Assembly (NCBI GenBank): GCA_029861845.1
Contig: JAOTYM010000013.1
Location: forward strand, 1-55,420
Reading direction: 5' to 3'
DNA: 55,420 nucleotides
Source of the DNA: Gammaproteobacteria bacterium
GTDB taxonomy: Bacteria; Pseudomonadota; Gammaproteobacteria; Acidiferrobacterales; SPGG2
Under the pieces are notes generated by a model, which was not told where the DNA came from, made no database searches, and worked only from the letters and a program-made list of their open reading frames with translations. A program made the translations under genes and the position numbers. Of the stretch, positions 44,032 through 53,195 are shown one piece after another. Every line of letters begins with the position of its first letter. The first letter of the stretch is position 1.

Positions 44032-44673
44032 TCAGACGCCGTAGCGCCGTCGGTAGCTGACAATCGCGGCTCGGTAGCTCGGATCGGCGTGGCCTTGCCC
44101 AAGGTAGTCCAGCAGCGCGTCTAGGTTCACGATGCTGGTTACCGTTATCCCGTAATTCGACTCAACCGACTGTACGGCTGAAGCCCCATCCGTGCCGCGC
44201 TCCTGCCTATCTAAGGCAATCAATATGCCCGCCGGTTGCGCCTGGGCCTGTTCGATGATCTCGATGGACTGAGCCACCGACAGACCCGCAGTAATTACAT
44301 CGTCGACGATGAGGACGTGCCCACGCAATGGTGACCCGACCACGACACCGCCCTCGGCGTGGTCTTTGGCTTCTTTACGATTGAATGCGCAGCCAACATC
44401 GAGATCGTGATCATTGGCGAGCGCAATGGCGGTGGTCACCGCTAGCGGGATGCCCTTGTAGGCGGGACCAAACACCATATCAAAGGTGAGTCCTGCGTCG
44501 ACGGCCGCGTGCGCATAAAACTGGCCGAGTCGCGCGAGGTCGGATCCGGAGTTAAACGCGCCAGCATTGAAAAAGTACGGACTTACACGCCCCGATTTGA
44601 GCACGAACTCGCCAAAACGAATGGCCCCAACCGCGACTGCGAAATCGAGGAATTCGCGCTGATAGTCCTTCAT
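44032..44673 (-). CDS. pyrE: Orotate phosphoribosyltransferase PyrE
   Basis: A 213-residue enzyme of de novo pyrimidine synthesis. It shows the substrate-binding FGEFVLKSGRVSPYFFNAG near residues 22-40 and the PRPP loop VLIVDDVITAGLS near 119-131 (most relatives have ITAGTA, a small variation). FGPAYKGIPLA is also typical. It makes orotidine monophosphate from orotate and PRPP. Start ATG 44673; an ATG three codons upstream is also in frame. Divergent from xthA after a gap of 700 bases, an arrangement common in gammaproteobacteria. Confidence 0.93.
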   Translation of the reverse strand: MKDYQREFLDFAVAVGAIRFGEFVLKSGRVSPYFFNAGAFNSGSDLARLGQFYAHAAVDAGLTFDMVFGPAYKGIPLAVTTAIALANDHDLDVGCAFNRKEAKDHAEGGVVVGSPLRGHVLIVDDVITAGLSVAQSIEIIEQAQAQPAGILIALDRQERGTDGASAVQSVESNYGITVTSIVNLDALLDYLGQGHADPSYRAAIVSYRRRYGV

Positions 44674-45373
44674 TGTTACCAAGATACAAGATTCAAGATA
44701 CTAATGCGACTCTGGTCCCACCGCTGTACGATATCGTTCTTCCGTAGTCGCTGCTATGTAAGCGCCACTACGAACGCGTAGATAGCTGCCCAGAGTTCGA
44801 CAGATTTCTCAAGTACCTGTTCGAGTCCCGAAATCTTTTATGTTCGATCGGCCGCACAACTGTGACGCCAACAGCGTTGTCACCTGAAGCGTTGGCGAGA
44901 CGGCCACAGTTCCAATTTAAACGCTTGTTTCAGGATAAACCAAAAATACTTCAACACGATAAATAGAAAAGAAATCACAAACAGAGTTAGTATCGTGGTG
45001 GCGATTGACGTGTTCCGGGTTAGTAATATGTGAAATCAGTTTCGCGGAGAAAACGGATAAACACGAGATATACTAGCACGGTAGCAACCACTTTCTTGTG
45101 TGTTCTATCGCCCGCGACCAGCACATATATTATTATCGCCAGCGTGCCTGCTATGAAGCCGAGTATGAGTATCGATATGAATGCTTTGTCCGTCGTCGCA
45201 TCTGGCGCGACAGATTTAGGCAACACGAGGGCATGAAAATAGAATATACACCGGCAACAGTAGCGCCAGTACAATGTTTGTTTTGTTCGAAGAGTTTGTA
45301 TTAGCAACCATAACGGACGGCGGCAATATCTTTTCGATCGTTCCGCAATTTCATCATGTTGGAAGCTAGCAGC
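44674..45373. other. Intergenic region between pyrE and xthA
   Basis: About 700 bases with one doubtful small membrane-protein frame (45020-45226, listed separately) and nothing else I can support. It is AT-rich towards xthA and must hold the divergent promoters of pyrE and xthA. Confidence 0.5.
45020..45226 (-). CDS. Possible small two-helix membrane protein
   Basis: A 68-residue frame from a GTG at 45224-45226. It has two strong hydrophobic segments (FISILILGFIAGTLAIIIYV and VATVLVYLVFIRFL) separated by a basic AGDRTHKK turn. A longer open frame of 175 residues runs on upstream over the xthA start in antisense and is not believed. No ribosome-binding site is clear and no family is recognised, so the gene is uncertain. 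Confidence 0.3.
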   Translation of the reverse strand: MLPKSVAPDATTDKAFISILILGFIAGTLAIIIYVLVAGDRTHKKVVATVLVYLVFIRFLRETDFTYY

Positions 45374-46147
45374 ATGCGCATTATTACAATAAACCTCAAC
45401 GGGATTCGTTCGGCCGCCAAAAAGGGTTTCTATCCGTGGCTTGCCCGACAGGATGCGGACATCGTCTGTCTGCAGGAGCTCAAAGGCCAAGTAGAACAAT
45501 TCACGCCGCAAATACTCGCGCCCAAGGGCTTTCACGGCTACTTCCATGAGGCCGAGAAGAAAGGTTACAGCGGGGTTGGGTTGTATTGCCGACGACAGCC
45601 TGACCGCGTACGCATGGGTACAGGTTGGCCCGACATAGATGCGGAAGGGCGTTACATACAGGCGGATTTTGGCGATCTCACGGTGGCCTCTGTTTATCTA
45701 CCGTCTGGCACTAGTGGTGACGAACGCCAGGCTGTGAAGTACTGTTGTATGGATCGTTTCATACCATTTCTCAAGGCCATGCAGGCCGATGGACGCAATT
45801 ACATACTATGCGGCGATTGGAACATCGCCCATAAAGAGATAGATCTCAAGAACTGGCGCGGAAACATAAACAACTCGGGCTTCTTGACAGAGGAACGCGC
45901 TTGGATGGATACGTTATTCGGCGAAATGGGGTTTGTTGATGTGTTTCGAACTCTAAACCAGAAACCCGATCAATACACATGGTGGTCGAATCGTGGGCAG
46001 GCATGGGCCAAGAACGTCGGTTGGCGGATCGACTACCAGGTTGCAACCCTAGGGATTGCACAAGCCGCACAGGCTGAGTCTATTTATAAACGTAAGCGTT
46101 TCTCCGACCATGCCCCGCTGATCATTGACTACGATTATTCGCTATAG
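45374..46147 (+). CDS. xthA: Exodeoxyribonuclease III XthA
   Basis: A 257-residue class II AP endonuclease/3'-exonuclease of the EEP family. Motifs: ITINLNGIRSA at the N-terminus, CLQELK with the metal-binding E35, GDWNIAHKEID in the middle, WRIDYQ and SDHAPL at the end. It repairs abasic sites and removes 3' blocks. ATG 45374 is taken as start because the family begins there; a longer frame from 45356 adds six residues. ampG follows after nine bases. Confidence 0.92.
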   Translation: MRIITINLNGIRSAAKKGFYPWLARQDADIVCLQELKGQVEQFTPQILAPKGFHGYFHEAEKKGYSGVGLYCRRQPDRVRMGTGWPDIDAEGRYIQADFGDLTVASVYLPSGTSGDERQAVKYCCMDRFIPFLKAMQADGRNYILCGDWNIAHKEIDLKNWRGNINNSGFLTEERAWMDTLFGEMGFVDVFRTLNQKPDQYTWWSNRGQAWAKNVGWRIDYQVATLGIAQAAQAESIYKRKRFSDHAPLIIDYDYSL

Positions 46148-46156
46148 ACATACCCA

Positions 46157-47521
46157 ATGGCCTTTCAAACACTAACCAGTTGGCGCGACGCCATCGCGGT
46201 CTATCGCCACCCGCGGGTCATAGCGATGTTGTTTCTCGGCTTTTCGGCCGGCCTGCCATTCCTGCTGGTCTTTTCCACGTTGAGTGCATGGCTGCGCGAC
46301 TTAGGTGTCAGTCGCACCGCTATCGGTTTCTTTGCCTGGGTCGGAATCACCTATTCCATCAAAGTTTTGTGGGCACCGGTGGTGGATCGCGCATCACTCC
46401 CGTTTCTCACTCGCTTGCTAGGCAAACGCCGTAGTTGGATGTTACTCGCCCAAATCGGTATCGCGCTCGGACTGCTTGGCATGGCCATGACCGATCCGAC
46501 CACCGATCTCGTGCGCATGGCATCGTTCGCATTGTTGGTCGCTTTTTCTTCCGCTACCCAAGACATCGCGATTGACGCATACCGTATCGAGGCGATAGCT
46601 AAAGAACGGCAGGCGGCAATGGCGGCCACGTACATCCTTGGCTATCGTGTGGCACTGTTGGTGGCGGGTGCGGGTGCCTTCTACATCGCCGAATACACAT
46701 CTTGGTCGGGGGCCTATCTGTTAATGGCGGCGCTCATGATGGTCGGTATGGCGACTGCGTTGACTGTCACTGAGCCCGCGCACGACCTCGATCGTGAAAA
46801 CGTGATGTTTGAAAAACGGGTAATCGCCTTCATGCAGCGATCCGCACACCTTCCGGAACAACTACGCGCGGCCGTTGCCTGGTTTATCGGCGCCGTGGTT
46901 TGCCCGTTCGCGGACTTCTTTTCAAGGAATGGGCTTTTGGCCATCGTCATCCTCGTCTTTATCGGTATCTTCCGTCTGAGTGACATCACCATGGGCATCA
47001 TGGCGAATCCGTTCTACTTGGACCTGGGTTTCAGCAAAACACAGATCGCTAATATCGCCAAGTTCTTTGGATTTTTTATGACCATTGCCGGATCAGTAAT
47101 CGGTGGGGTGTTAGTGGTACGTTACGGCATCATGCGCCCGTTGTTGCTCGGGGCAGTTATGGTAGCGGCAACTAATCTGTTGTTCGCATTTATGGCCACC
47201 GTCGGCCCGGATCTGACTTGGCTTACGATTGTCATCAGTGCTGACAACGTCAGTGGCGGTCTATCCAGTGCGGCGTTCATTGCCTACTTGTCGAGCTTGA
47301 CGAACCGCGCCTATACCGCGACGCAATATGCCTTGTTTAGCTCTTTCATGACCCTACCCGGCAAATTTATTAGTGGTTTCTCGGGCGTAGTTGTCGATGG
47401 CTTTGGTTATGTAACTTTCTTTATTTATGCCGCTGCTATCGGTGTTCCAGCGATATTGTTGGTGTTGTATTTGATGTGGCGAGTAAATGTCGATGCCATG
47501 AAGGGAGCGCAAGCCCGATAG
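46157..47521 (+). CDS. ampG: AmpG-type muropeptide permease (MFS)
   Basis: A 454-residue MFS protein with about 14 hydrophobic helices. It matches AmpG in LGFSAGLPFLLVFSTLSAWL near residues 26-45, WAPVVDR after helix 2, and TQDIAIDAYRIEA near 133-145. AmpG imports GlcNAc-anhydroMurNAc peptides from the periplasm for cell-wall recycling. It fits with the MepA-like endopeptidase elsewhere in the window, though no direct link is shown. Starts nine bases after xthA; convergent with yggU. Confidence 0.88.
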   Translation: MAFQTLTSWRDAIAVYRHPRVIAMLFLGFSAGLPFLLVFSTLSAWLRDLGVSRTAIGFFAWVGITYSIKVLWAPVVDRASLPFLTRLLGKRRSWMLLAQIGIALGLLGMAMTDPTTDLVRMASFALLVAFSSATQDIAIDAYRIEAIAKERQAAMAATYILGYRVALLVAGAGAFYIAEYTSWSGAYLLMAALMMVGMATALTVTEPAHDLDRENVMFEKRVIAFMQRSAHLPEQLRAAVAWFIGAVVCPFADFFSRNGLLAIVILVFIGIFRLSDITMGIMANPFYLDLGFSKTQIANIAKFFGFFMTIAGSVIGGVLVVRYGIMRPLLLGAVMVAATNLLFAFMATVGPDLTWLTIVISADNVSGGLSSAAFIAYLSSLTNRAYTATQYALFSSFMTLPGKFISGFSGVVVDGFGYVTFFIYAAAIGVPAILLVLYLMWRVNVDAMKGAQAR

Positions 47522-47531
47522 ACGCACAGCA

Positions 47532-47825
47532 TTAGTCAGGTTGTGTAAGAGTGAGGCCCGACGGAATTTTTGTGGGTGACCGTACGCGAATCACCTTGGT
47601 TTTTCCTTTCTCGCCCTGTAGTAACGCCACCGCACTTTTAGGGACACCAAACTGTTTTGCCAAAAAGGCGATCAGGTGGGCATTGGCATGGCCATCTACT
47701 GGCGCCGCCGTGATCCGGATCTTTAGACGATCGCCGACAATGTCAGCGAACTCATCGCGATTCGCGCGCGGGTGGATCTGTGCTTGTAGAATTAAATCCT
47801 GATCTTGCCAGCGACACCACCGCAT
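47532..47825 (-). CDS. yggU: YggU-type DUF167 protein
   Basis: A 97-residue protein of the DUF167/UPF0235 family: VDGHANAHLIAFLAKQFGVPKSAV in the second half and the closing GEKGKTKVIRV are the family signature. Function unknown. ATG 47825 is preferred; 12 more residues are possible upstream. It ends the proC-yggT-yggU cluster, with 16 bases to yggT. Confidence 0.88.
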   Translation of the reverse strand: MRWCRWQDQDLILQAQIHPRANRDEFADIVGDRLKIRITAAPVDGHANAHLIAFLAKQFGVPKSAVALLQGEKGKTKVIRVRSPTKIPSGLTLTQPD

Positions 47826-47841
47826 GTGATTAACGAATGAC

Positions 47842-48423
47842 CTATAGTAGCCCGTAGCCAAACGCCAATAGCGGCCTAACGATCAATATTATCGTTAGAT
47901 ACAGCAATACAAAGACAGCAATGGGAGAAAGGTCGAGCCCACCCATAGGTCGAATTACTTGGCGTGCCGGTCGCATCAAGGGCTCGGTCAGATTATTCAG
48001 TAGACTGACCGCGGGGTTTTGGCGTGCTGCGTACGGAGACACCCAACTCAATATCACGCGGATAAATATAGCGATAATGAACACCCAAAGCGTGAGTTGA
48101 AGCAACTCGGCCGCCGATACCACCACTAGCCCCATAGGCTTTGGTTGGACGTCTTGAATGAGCCAGATTATGAAATTCTTTAGGCACTGGAGAATTAGCA
48201 ACAACACAACGGCGGCCAGATCAATTCCGTAAAGTCCCGGGATCGTGCGCCGTAGTGGCTTTAATGTTGGGTTGGTAATGGTGACCAACGCCTGCGAGAA
48301 CGGGTTGTAGAAATCAGCCCGTACAACCTGAAACAAGAACCGCAATAGAACAGCCAGGATATAGAGCCCCAGCACCATGTCGACCAGAAACACCAGGGCC
48401 TGGCTAATCGGGTTTGCACCCAC
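47842..48423 (-). CDS. yggT: YggT family membrane protein
   Basis: A 193-residue protein with two YggT domains, each of about two membrane helices: the first with YNPFSQALVTITNPTLKPLR, the second with NNLTEPLMRPARQVIRP. The NP(x)S...NP...P(L/R)R pattern is diagnostic. Proposed roles are in osmotic stress and division, not proven. GTG start at 48423 with GGAGGAGAATA upstream. Two bases after proC. Confidence 0.92.
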   Translation of the reverse strand: MGANPISQALVFLVDMVLGLYILAVLLRFLFQVVRADFYNPFSQALVTITNPTLKPLRRTIPGLYGIDLAAVVLLLILQCLKNFIIWLIQDVQPKPMGLVVVSAAELLQLTLWVFIIAIFIRVILSWVSPYAARQNPAVSLLNNLTEPLMRPARQVIRPMGGLDLSPIAVFVLLYLTIILIVRPLLAFGYGLL

Positions 48424-48425
48424 GG

Positions 48426-49253
48426 CTATTCTCCTCCCAGCATGTCGGCAAGTTCGCGTGAACGTGTCGTCGCTGCTGCTACCGCTTGCTTAAACAAGCG
48501 TTCGAATCCACCGTCTTGAAATTCGGCAATGGCGCGCTCGGTCGTGCCACCCGGCGAGGTGACATTGCGTCGCAGCTCGGCCGGATCGGTACCGCCCTCA
48601 AGCGCCATTTTGGCAGCACCAAACGCGGTCTCTACCGCCAGCAGTCTGGCAGTAGCCGCATCCAATCCTTGCTCGATCGCCGCCTGTTCTAACGCCTCCA
48701 TCGCCAGGAAAAAGTAGGCCGGGCCGCTACCCGATACACCGGTGACTGCGTCCAATTGGTCTTCGCTAGCAAGCCAGATGGTTACCCCCACCGTACGCAG
48801 GATCGATTCGGCCAGGTCACACTGCCTCTCAGAGACCCGCCGGTTGGCGAACAACCCCGACGCACCCGAATTGACCAGGGCCGGGGTGTTGGGCATCACC
48901 CGCACGATTGGCAGATTACCGCCCAGCCAATCTTCAACATTATTGATACGCACGCCGGCGGCGATCGACACAATGAGTGGTTTTCGCGCCTGAACCGTTG
49001 GCGCCAAGCCCTCACACACCGCCCGCATTTGCTGCGGTTTGGTTGCGAGCACGAGCACATCGGCGCGATTGGCGACTTCGTTATTATCGGCGCACACGGT
49101 CAGCCGCAGCAGATTTCCCACCACTTGGCGCTGCTCAGGACTCGCATCGGCGAGGGCCAGTTTTTGCCGGTCCCAGCCGCTTTTGAGCAGGCCGCCAGCC
49201 AGGCTGCGGCCCATGTTGCCGGCGCCGATAAACCCGATCATCGCTTGATCCAT
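48426..49253 (-). CDS. proC: Pyrroline-5-carboxylate reductase ProC
   Basis: A 275-residue NADPH-dependent enzyme for the last step of proline synthesis. Rossmann start MIGFIGAGNMGRSLAGGL; MPNTPALVNSGASGLF near the middle; SGSGPAYFFLAMEAL and RRNVTSPGGTTERAI further on, all typical. yggT and yggU follow in the usual order. The usual upstream neighbour yggS is not in front; instead pilT lies divergent. Confidence 0.95.
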   Translation of the reverse strand: MDQAMIGFIGAGNMGRSLAGGLLKSGWDRQKLALADASPEQRQVVGNLLRLTVCADNNEVANRADVLVLATKPQQMRAVCEGLAPTVQARKPLIVSIAAGVRINNVEDWLGGNLPIVRVMPNTPALVNSGASGLFANRRVSERQCDLAESILRTVGVTIWLASEDQLDAVTGVSGSGPAYFFLAMEALEQAAIEQGLDAATARLLAVETAFGAAKMALEGGTDPAELRRNVTSPGGTTERAIAEFQDGGFERLFKQAVAAATTRSRELADMLGGE

Positions 49254-49373
49254 GCTTGCCTCACCTCGGCCTAGCCGGCCGTAGGCACAGTTTAAAGTGC
49301 TACTGGCTCCGCTAAAAGGGCTATTAGCGATGTCGGCAGGGCATTTCTGGGGCGCAGAAACGCCCCGATCGCC

Positions 49374-49401
49374 TTGTTTGTCTTTCGTCGGGGGTTATAC
49401 T
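49374..49401 (+). promoter_or_regulatory. Candidate sigma-70 promoter of pilT-pilU
   Basis: TTGTTT (49374-49379) and TATACT (49396-49401) are separated by 16 bases. They lie about 85 bases upstream of the pilT ATG. The match is fair rather than perfect. Confidence 0.5.
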
Positions 49402-49486
49402 AAAAGTTACGTTAGACGCTTAAGGCCCGAAGTTTCAGGCACAAAACGTCACCCCGCGGCCTGAGAATCGCAATTCAGGAGATCTT

Positions 49487-50608
49487 ATGGATATCGCCGA
49501 ACTACTAGCGTTCGCGCATAAACACAGTGCCTCCGACCTGCATTTGTCGGCGGGCTTGCCACCCCTGATTCGCGTCGACGGTGAAATCAAGCGTATCAAT
49601 GTTGATCCGCTCGATGATCGCACCGTCCACAACATGATCTACGACATCATGAACGACAAGCAGCAGAAGGATTTCGAAGAGTTCTACGAAACCGATTTCT
49701 CCTTCGAGCTGCCTAAGATTGCCCGCTTTCGTGTCAATGCGTTCAATCAGCTGCGTGGACCTGGTGCGACATTCCGAACCATCCCGACCAAAGTATTGAC
49801 GCTGGAGCAACTCAACGCCCCGGGTGTATTTAAAGATATCTCTAATCAGCCACGTGGCCTCGTGTTAGTAACTGGGCCTACTGGCTCGGGTAAATCGACG
49901 ACACTGGCGGCGATGGTCGATTACATCAACGAGGATAGACACGAGCACATTCTGACGATCGAGGATCCGATCGAGTTTGTCCACACCAGTAAGAATTGCC
50001 TGATTAACCAACGTGAGGTTGGCCGCGATACCCACGGATTTGCCGCAGCGCTGCGCTCGGCAACGCGCGAAGACCCGGATGTCATCCTGGTCGGCGAAAT
50101 GCGCGACCTCGAGACCATCCGTCTGGCCCTCACCGCGGCGGAAACCGGCCACTTGGTGTTTGGCACGCTGCACACGAGTTCCGCCGCCAAGACCATCGAC
50201 CGTGTGGTCGACGTGTTCCCGGGGGATGAGAAGGACATGGTGCGCGCCATGTTCTCCGAGTCGCTGCGTGCTGTCATTTCGCAGACACTGTTGAAGAAGA
50301 TAGGCGGTGGTCGCGTGGCGGCTCATGAGATCATGATCGGCGTGCCCGCGATCCGGAACCTGATCCGTGAGAACAAGGTTGCGCAGATGTATTCGGTGAT
50401 TCAAACGAGTCGCGGTGAAGGCATGCAGACCCTCGACCAATGCCTGCAAGAGCTCATCCGCAGTCGCCAGATTTCCATGGACGAGGCACGCAGCAAGGCC
50501 GCCAATAAGGAGCAGTTCACTGGTAGCGCCATGGCGGCTGCCGCGGCCGGTCCCGCTGGTGCGGCGGCTGGTGGCCGTGGTGCGGCGGTCTTCGGGGCCA
50601 AACGTTAA
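49487..50608 (+). CDS. pilT: Type IV pilus twitching motility ATPase PilT
   Basis: A 373-residue retraction ATPase. Walker A GPTGSGKST begins at residue 130, the Asp box is LTIEDPIEFVH, Walker B DPDVILVGEMRD, and the His box HLVFGTLHTSS follows. PilT drives pilus retraction and sits at the inner membrane on the cytosolic side. It is about 28 residues longer than usual because of an Ala/Gly-rich tail (about 346-373, ending GAAVFGAKR). Ribosome-binding site CAGGAGA. pilU starts at the base after its stop codon. Confidence 0.95.
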   Translation: MDIAELLAFAHKHSASDLHLSAGLPPLIRVDGEIKRINVDPLDDRTVHNMIYDIMNDKQQKDFEEFYETDFSFELPKIARFRVNAFNQLRGPGATFRTIPTKVLTLEQLNAPGVFKDISNQPRGLVLVTGPTGSGKSTTLAAMVDYINEDRHEHILTIEDPIEFVHTSKNCLINQREVGRDTHGFAAALRSATREDPDVILVGEMRDLETIRLALTAAETGHLVFGTLHTSSAAKTIDRVVDVFPGDEKDMVRAMFSESLRAVISQTLLKKIGGGRVAAHEIMIGVPAIRNLIRENKVAQMYSVIQTSRGEGMQTLDQCLQELIRSRQISMDEARSKAANKEQFTGSAMAAAAAGPAGAAAGGRGAAVFGAKR

Positions 50609-51724
50609 ATGGTCTTTAGCGATCTGCTCAAGTTAATGAAGCACAAGGGGGCGTCTGACCTCTTCATTACGTCTGGCGTCGCGCCCAGTATCAAGGTCGA
50701 CGGCAAGGTCATGCCCGTCACCAAGCAACCACTACTGCCAGACCAATCACGGGCGTTCGCCTATGGCATCATGAACGAGGAACAGCGGCGTCAGTTCGAG
50801 GCTAGCAACGAGTGTAACTTCGCTATTGCCCCACAGGGTATTGGCCGCTTTCGGGTAAACGTGTTCATGCAACAACAGCGCGTGGGTATGGTGTTGCGCA
50901 CCATCGAGACGCGTATTCCCCAGTTCGATGAGCTCAACCTACCTAAGGTATTGCAAGAGATCGCGCTCACCAAGCGTGGACTGGTGATCTTCGTCGGCGC
51001 CACCAGCTCAGGTAAGTCGACCTCGTTGGCGGCAATGATCGGGTATCGCAACGAATACAGTTACGGTCATATCGTGTCGATCGAAGATCCGATCGAATAC
51101 GTACACGAGCACAAAAACTGCATCGTTACGCAGCGCGAAGTTGGTGTCGATACAGAATCGTTTGAGGCGGCGCTCAAGAATACCCTGCGCCAGGCCCCCG
51201 ATGTCATACTGATCGGCGAGATTCGAGCGCGCGAAACCATGGATTTTGGTATTGCCTTCTCGGAAACCGGTCACTTGTGCTTGTCGACACTGCATGCGAA
51301 TAACGCCAACCAGGCGCTCGATCGCATCATTAACTTCTTCCCGGCCGATCGGCGCGATCAGCTGCTGATGGATTTATCGTTAAACCTAAAGGCGGTGATT
51401 TCGCAACGCTTGATCCCGCTCAAAAACGGCAAGGGACGGGTACCCGCGGTTGAAGTCATGATCAACTCGCCATTGATCGCTGATCTCATTCTGGAGGGTG
51501 AGATCAGTGGCATCAAGGAGCTGATGGCCAAGTCCACCGAGGCGGGCATGCAGACATTCGACCAATCATTGTTCAGTTTGTACGAAAAAGGCATGATTTC
51601 GTACGACGAAGCACTGCGTAATGCAGATTCAGTTAACGACTTGCGGTTGCGGTTTAAGCTTGAAAGTAAGGATGCTAAGGGAAAGCAGTTGGGAGATTCA
51701 TTGCAGAATATTACGGTGAAATAG
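50609..51724 (+). CDS. pilU: PilT-like ATPase PilU
   Basis: A 371-residue PilT paralogue. Walker A GATSSGKST begins at residue 130 (PilU variant), Asp box VSIEDPIEYVH, Walker B APDVILIGEIRA, and His box HLCLSTLHANN. PilU works with PilT to strengthen retraction. Its ATG directly follows the pilT stop, so translation is coupled. It ends before the terminator at 51751. Confidence 0.95.
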   Translation: MVFSDLLKLMKHKGASDLFITSGVAPSIKVDGKVMPVTKQPLLPDQSRAFAYGIMNEEQRRQFEASNECNFAIAPQGIGRFRVNVFMQQQRVGMVLRTIETRIPQFDELNLPKVLQEIALTKRGLVIFVGATSSGKSTSLAAMIGYRNEYSYGHIVSIEDPIEYVHEHKNCIVTQREVGVDTESFEAALKNTLRQAPDVILIGEIRARETMDFGIAFSETGHLCLSTLHANNANQALDRIINFFPADRRDQLLMDLSLNLKAVISQRLIPLKNGKGRVPAVEVMINSPLIADLILEGEISGIKELMAKSTEAGMQTFDQSLFSLYEKGMISYDEALRNADSVNDLRLRFKLESKDAKGKQLGDSLQNITVK

Positions 51725-51750
51725 GGAGCGCATTTCACAGGGACGTTGAG

Positions 51751-51773
51751 AAAGCCCCCGTCGGGGGCTTTTT
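51751..51773 (+). terminator. Intrinsic terminator of pilT-pilU
   Basis: AGCCCCC (51753-51759) and GGGGGCT (51763-51769) form a hairpin with a three-base loop, followed by T-rich sequence (TTTTTCT). Located 27 bases after the pilU stop. Confidence 0.92.
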
Positions 51774-52090
51774 CTATTTCGCTCCTCAATAAATGGGAAT
51801 AAACAAAGTTAGAATGGTTCCCTCTGATGAGCGTGCCACCTGAGGAAGGGGCCGCGTGGGTGGCGGTAGCCCCCCTTGGCCTTATCGGTCAAAGGACAAA
51901 ACCATGTTCACTGCCGCCTATTGCTGGATCGGGAATTGCCACGTCAATAAAGGACATTTTCGATCCAAGCGTTTTTTTAGCTGCTAATGGTAGAAACTAG
52001 CACCTATAGTCGTACTTTCTCTATCATGATTGCGATATACCTCGAATGCAGCAACCGTCTCGAAATATAAGAAATAATAGGCACCCTCTT
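51774..52090. other. Intergenic region after pilU
   Basis: About 320 bases, AT-rich at its right end. I see no gene, no RNA of known class and no repeat in it. Confidence 0.5.
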
Positions 52091-52468
52091 CTAGTTTAAT
52101 CTCTTGCCATTTTTTTCCTTAATCGTTCTCGCTAACTTCTTAGGATCTATTAATTCCTGGCCGTACTCCGTGACGAGATCCACTATCTTCGAGAAGAATA
52201 TATTTTCATTTTCATATTCTTCGGTTCTAGGAATACGGAGTTCGATCGTTATGCCAAAGTGAACGCATCCCCCCCTCTTAAAGGTTATTTGGTGTCCATC
52301 CTTGGGTATTATTAACTTGTACTCTTCCTTGATATAGCGGCTGCCCGGGTATTTTTTTTGCAGCTCCACATATGCGTTTTCTTGTTCTTGTTGATCAAAA
52401 ATACATCCCTCATCGGCCAGCAAAGGAAGAGAAACTAACAGCATAAATGTGGCTAAACGTTTCTTCAT
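52091..52468 (-). CDS. Secreted hypothetical protein
   Basis: A 125-residue protein with a Sec signal peptide (RLATFMLLVSLPLLAD; cleavage near residue 19). The mature part has two cysteines (EGCIFDQQ and RGGCVHFG) that could form a disulfide, followed by a charged helical C-terminus. No family recognised. ATG 52468 is chosen since only it places the signal at the start. AT-rich relative to the chromosome average. Confidence 0.55.
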   Translation of the reverse strand: MKKRLATFMLLVSLPLLADEGCIFDQQEQENAYVELQKKYPGSRYIKEEYKLIIPKDGHQITFKRGGCVHFGITIELRIPRTEEYENENIFFSKIVDLVTEYGQELIDPKKLARTIKEKNGKRLN

Positions 52469-52537
52469 ATCGCAACTGACATTGATTATCTTACGCAAGA
52501 AGACGCCGCAACCCCTGCCGTGCCGGCTCGGCTAGAA

Positions 52538-53053
52538 CTAGCTCCTACGTTTGGTAAATTTATTCGTTTTTTCATTCCACTCAACGTCGACGGTAAGAAC
52601 TTGGCCAATAACGCTCGGGAGTGACGCAACCGCTACGTTCATGTCTTCATTATCTTCAAATTGAAAGGTCGTTTTCTTGCCGTCTCTTAGTGTCAATGTC
52701 CAACGTCCCACTTGGGTTCCATGAACAGGCAAGAAAGAAGGGGGTTTGATTCTGCTCGCTCGAATTGTTGCCGGATTTAGTTTGAAGTTGTGCTGATGTT
52801 TGCGCAGGTGAAGTATGGGATGGGACTGATCCACCCTATCGGCAAGCTCGGCTTTGTTCTCTTCCGCGCGTTTTTTCAAAAACGCACTGACGAACCCGCC
52901 AATGGGACCAAGTAGATGAAGGAGGGCTTCGTGGACCCCGCCCTGGCCACCGATGCGAATGAAATAGAACTCGCTGTCTCGGAAGTAAACGCGGTAGAGG
53001 CGATCCCAGGACGTGACTGCGGTGTATCTTGCGTTAAACGGTTGTGCGTCCAT
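52538..53053 (-). CDS. Hypothetical protein
   Basis: A 171-residue, probably cytosolic protein. It opens with strands (RYTAVTSWDRLYRVYFRDSEFYFIRIGG), quoted here as DRLYRVYF and EFYFIRIGG, then a glycine-rich GLLGPIGGFVSAFL-like hydrophobic patch, a charged helix and a C-terminal beta region. This fits a lipid- or membrane-associated PH-like fold, but I cannot name the family. It is preceded upstream by the divergent 404-residue gene. Confidence 0.55.
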   Translation of the reverse strand: MDAQPFNARYTAVTSWDRLYRVYFRDSEFYFIRIGGQGGVHEALLHLLGPIGGFVSAFLKKRAEENKAELADRVDQSHPILHLRKHQHNFKLNPATIRASRIKPPSFLPVHGTQVGRWTLTLRDGKKTTFQFEDNEDMNVAVASLPSVIGQVLTVDVEWNEKTNKFTKRRS

Positions 53054-53195
53054 ACGACTACTTGTAGCACAATAGTAGCGTGTGGTCGGGCGGATGGATC
53101 CGTCTGATCACAAAGACCTTTTTTTTCAGATAGTAACGCGATGCCGGGCTCGCGCTCTACTAGACTGACAGAGTAACGCAATTCTTGGTCAGATC

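Noticed and set aside
45227..45547. N-terminal extension of the 175-codon minus-strand frame
   Set aside because: It is antisense to the start of xthA; only the hydrophobic end could be a real small protein.
49349..49366. GGGGCG/CGCCCC hairpin upstream of pilT
   Set aside because: Six-bp stem without a T-run; could be chance in a GC-rich stretch.
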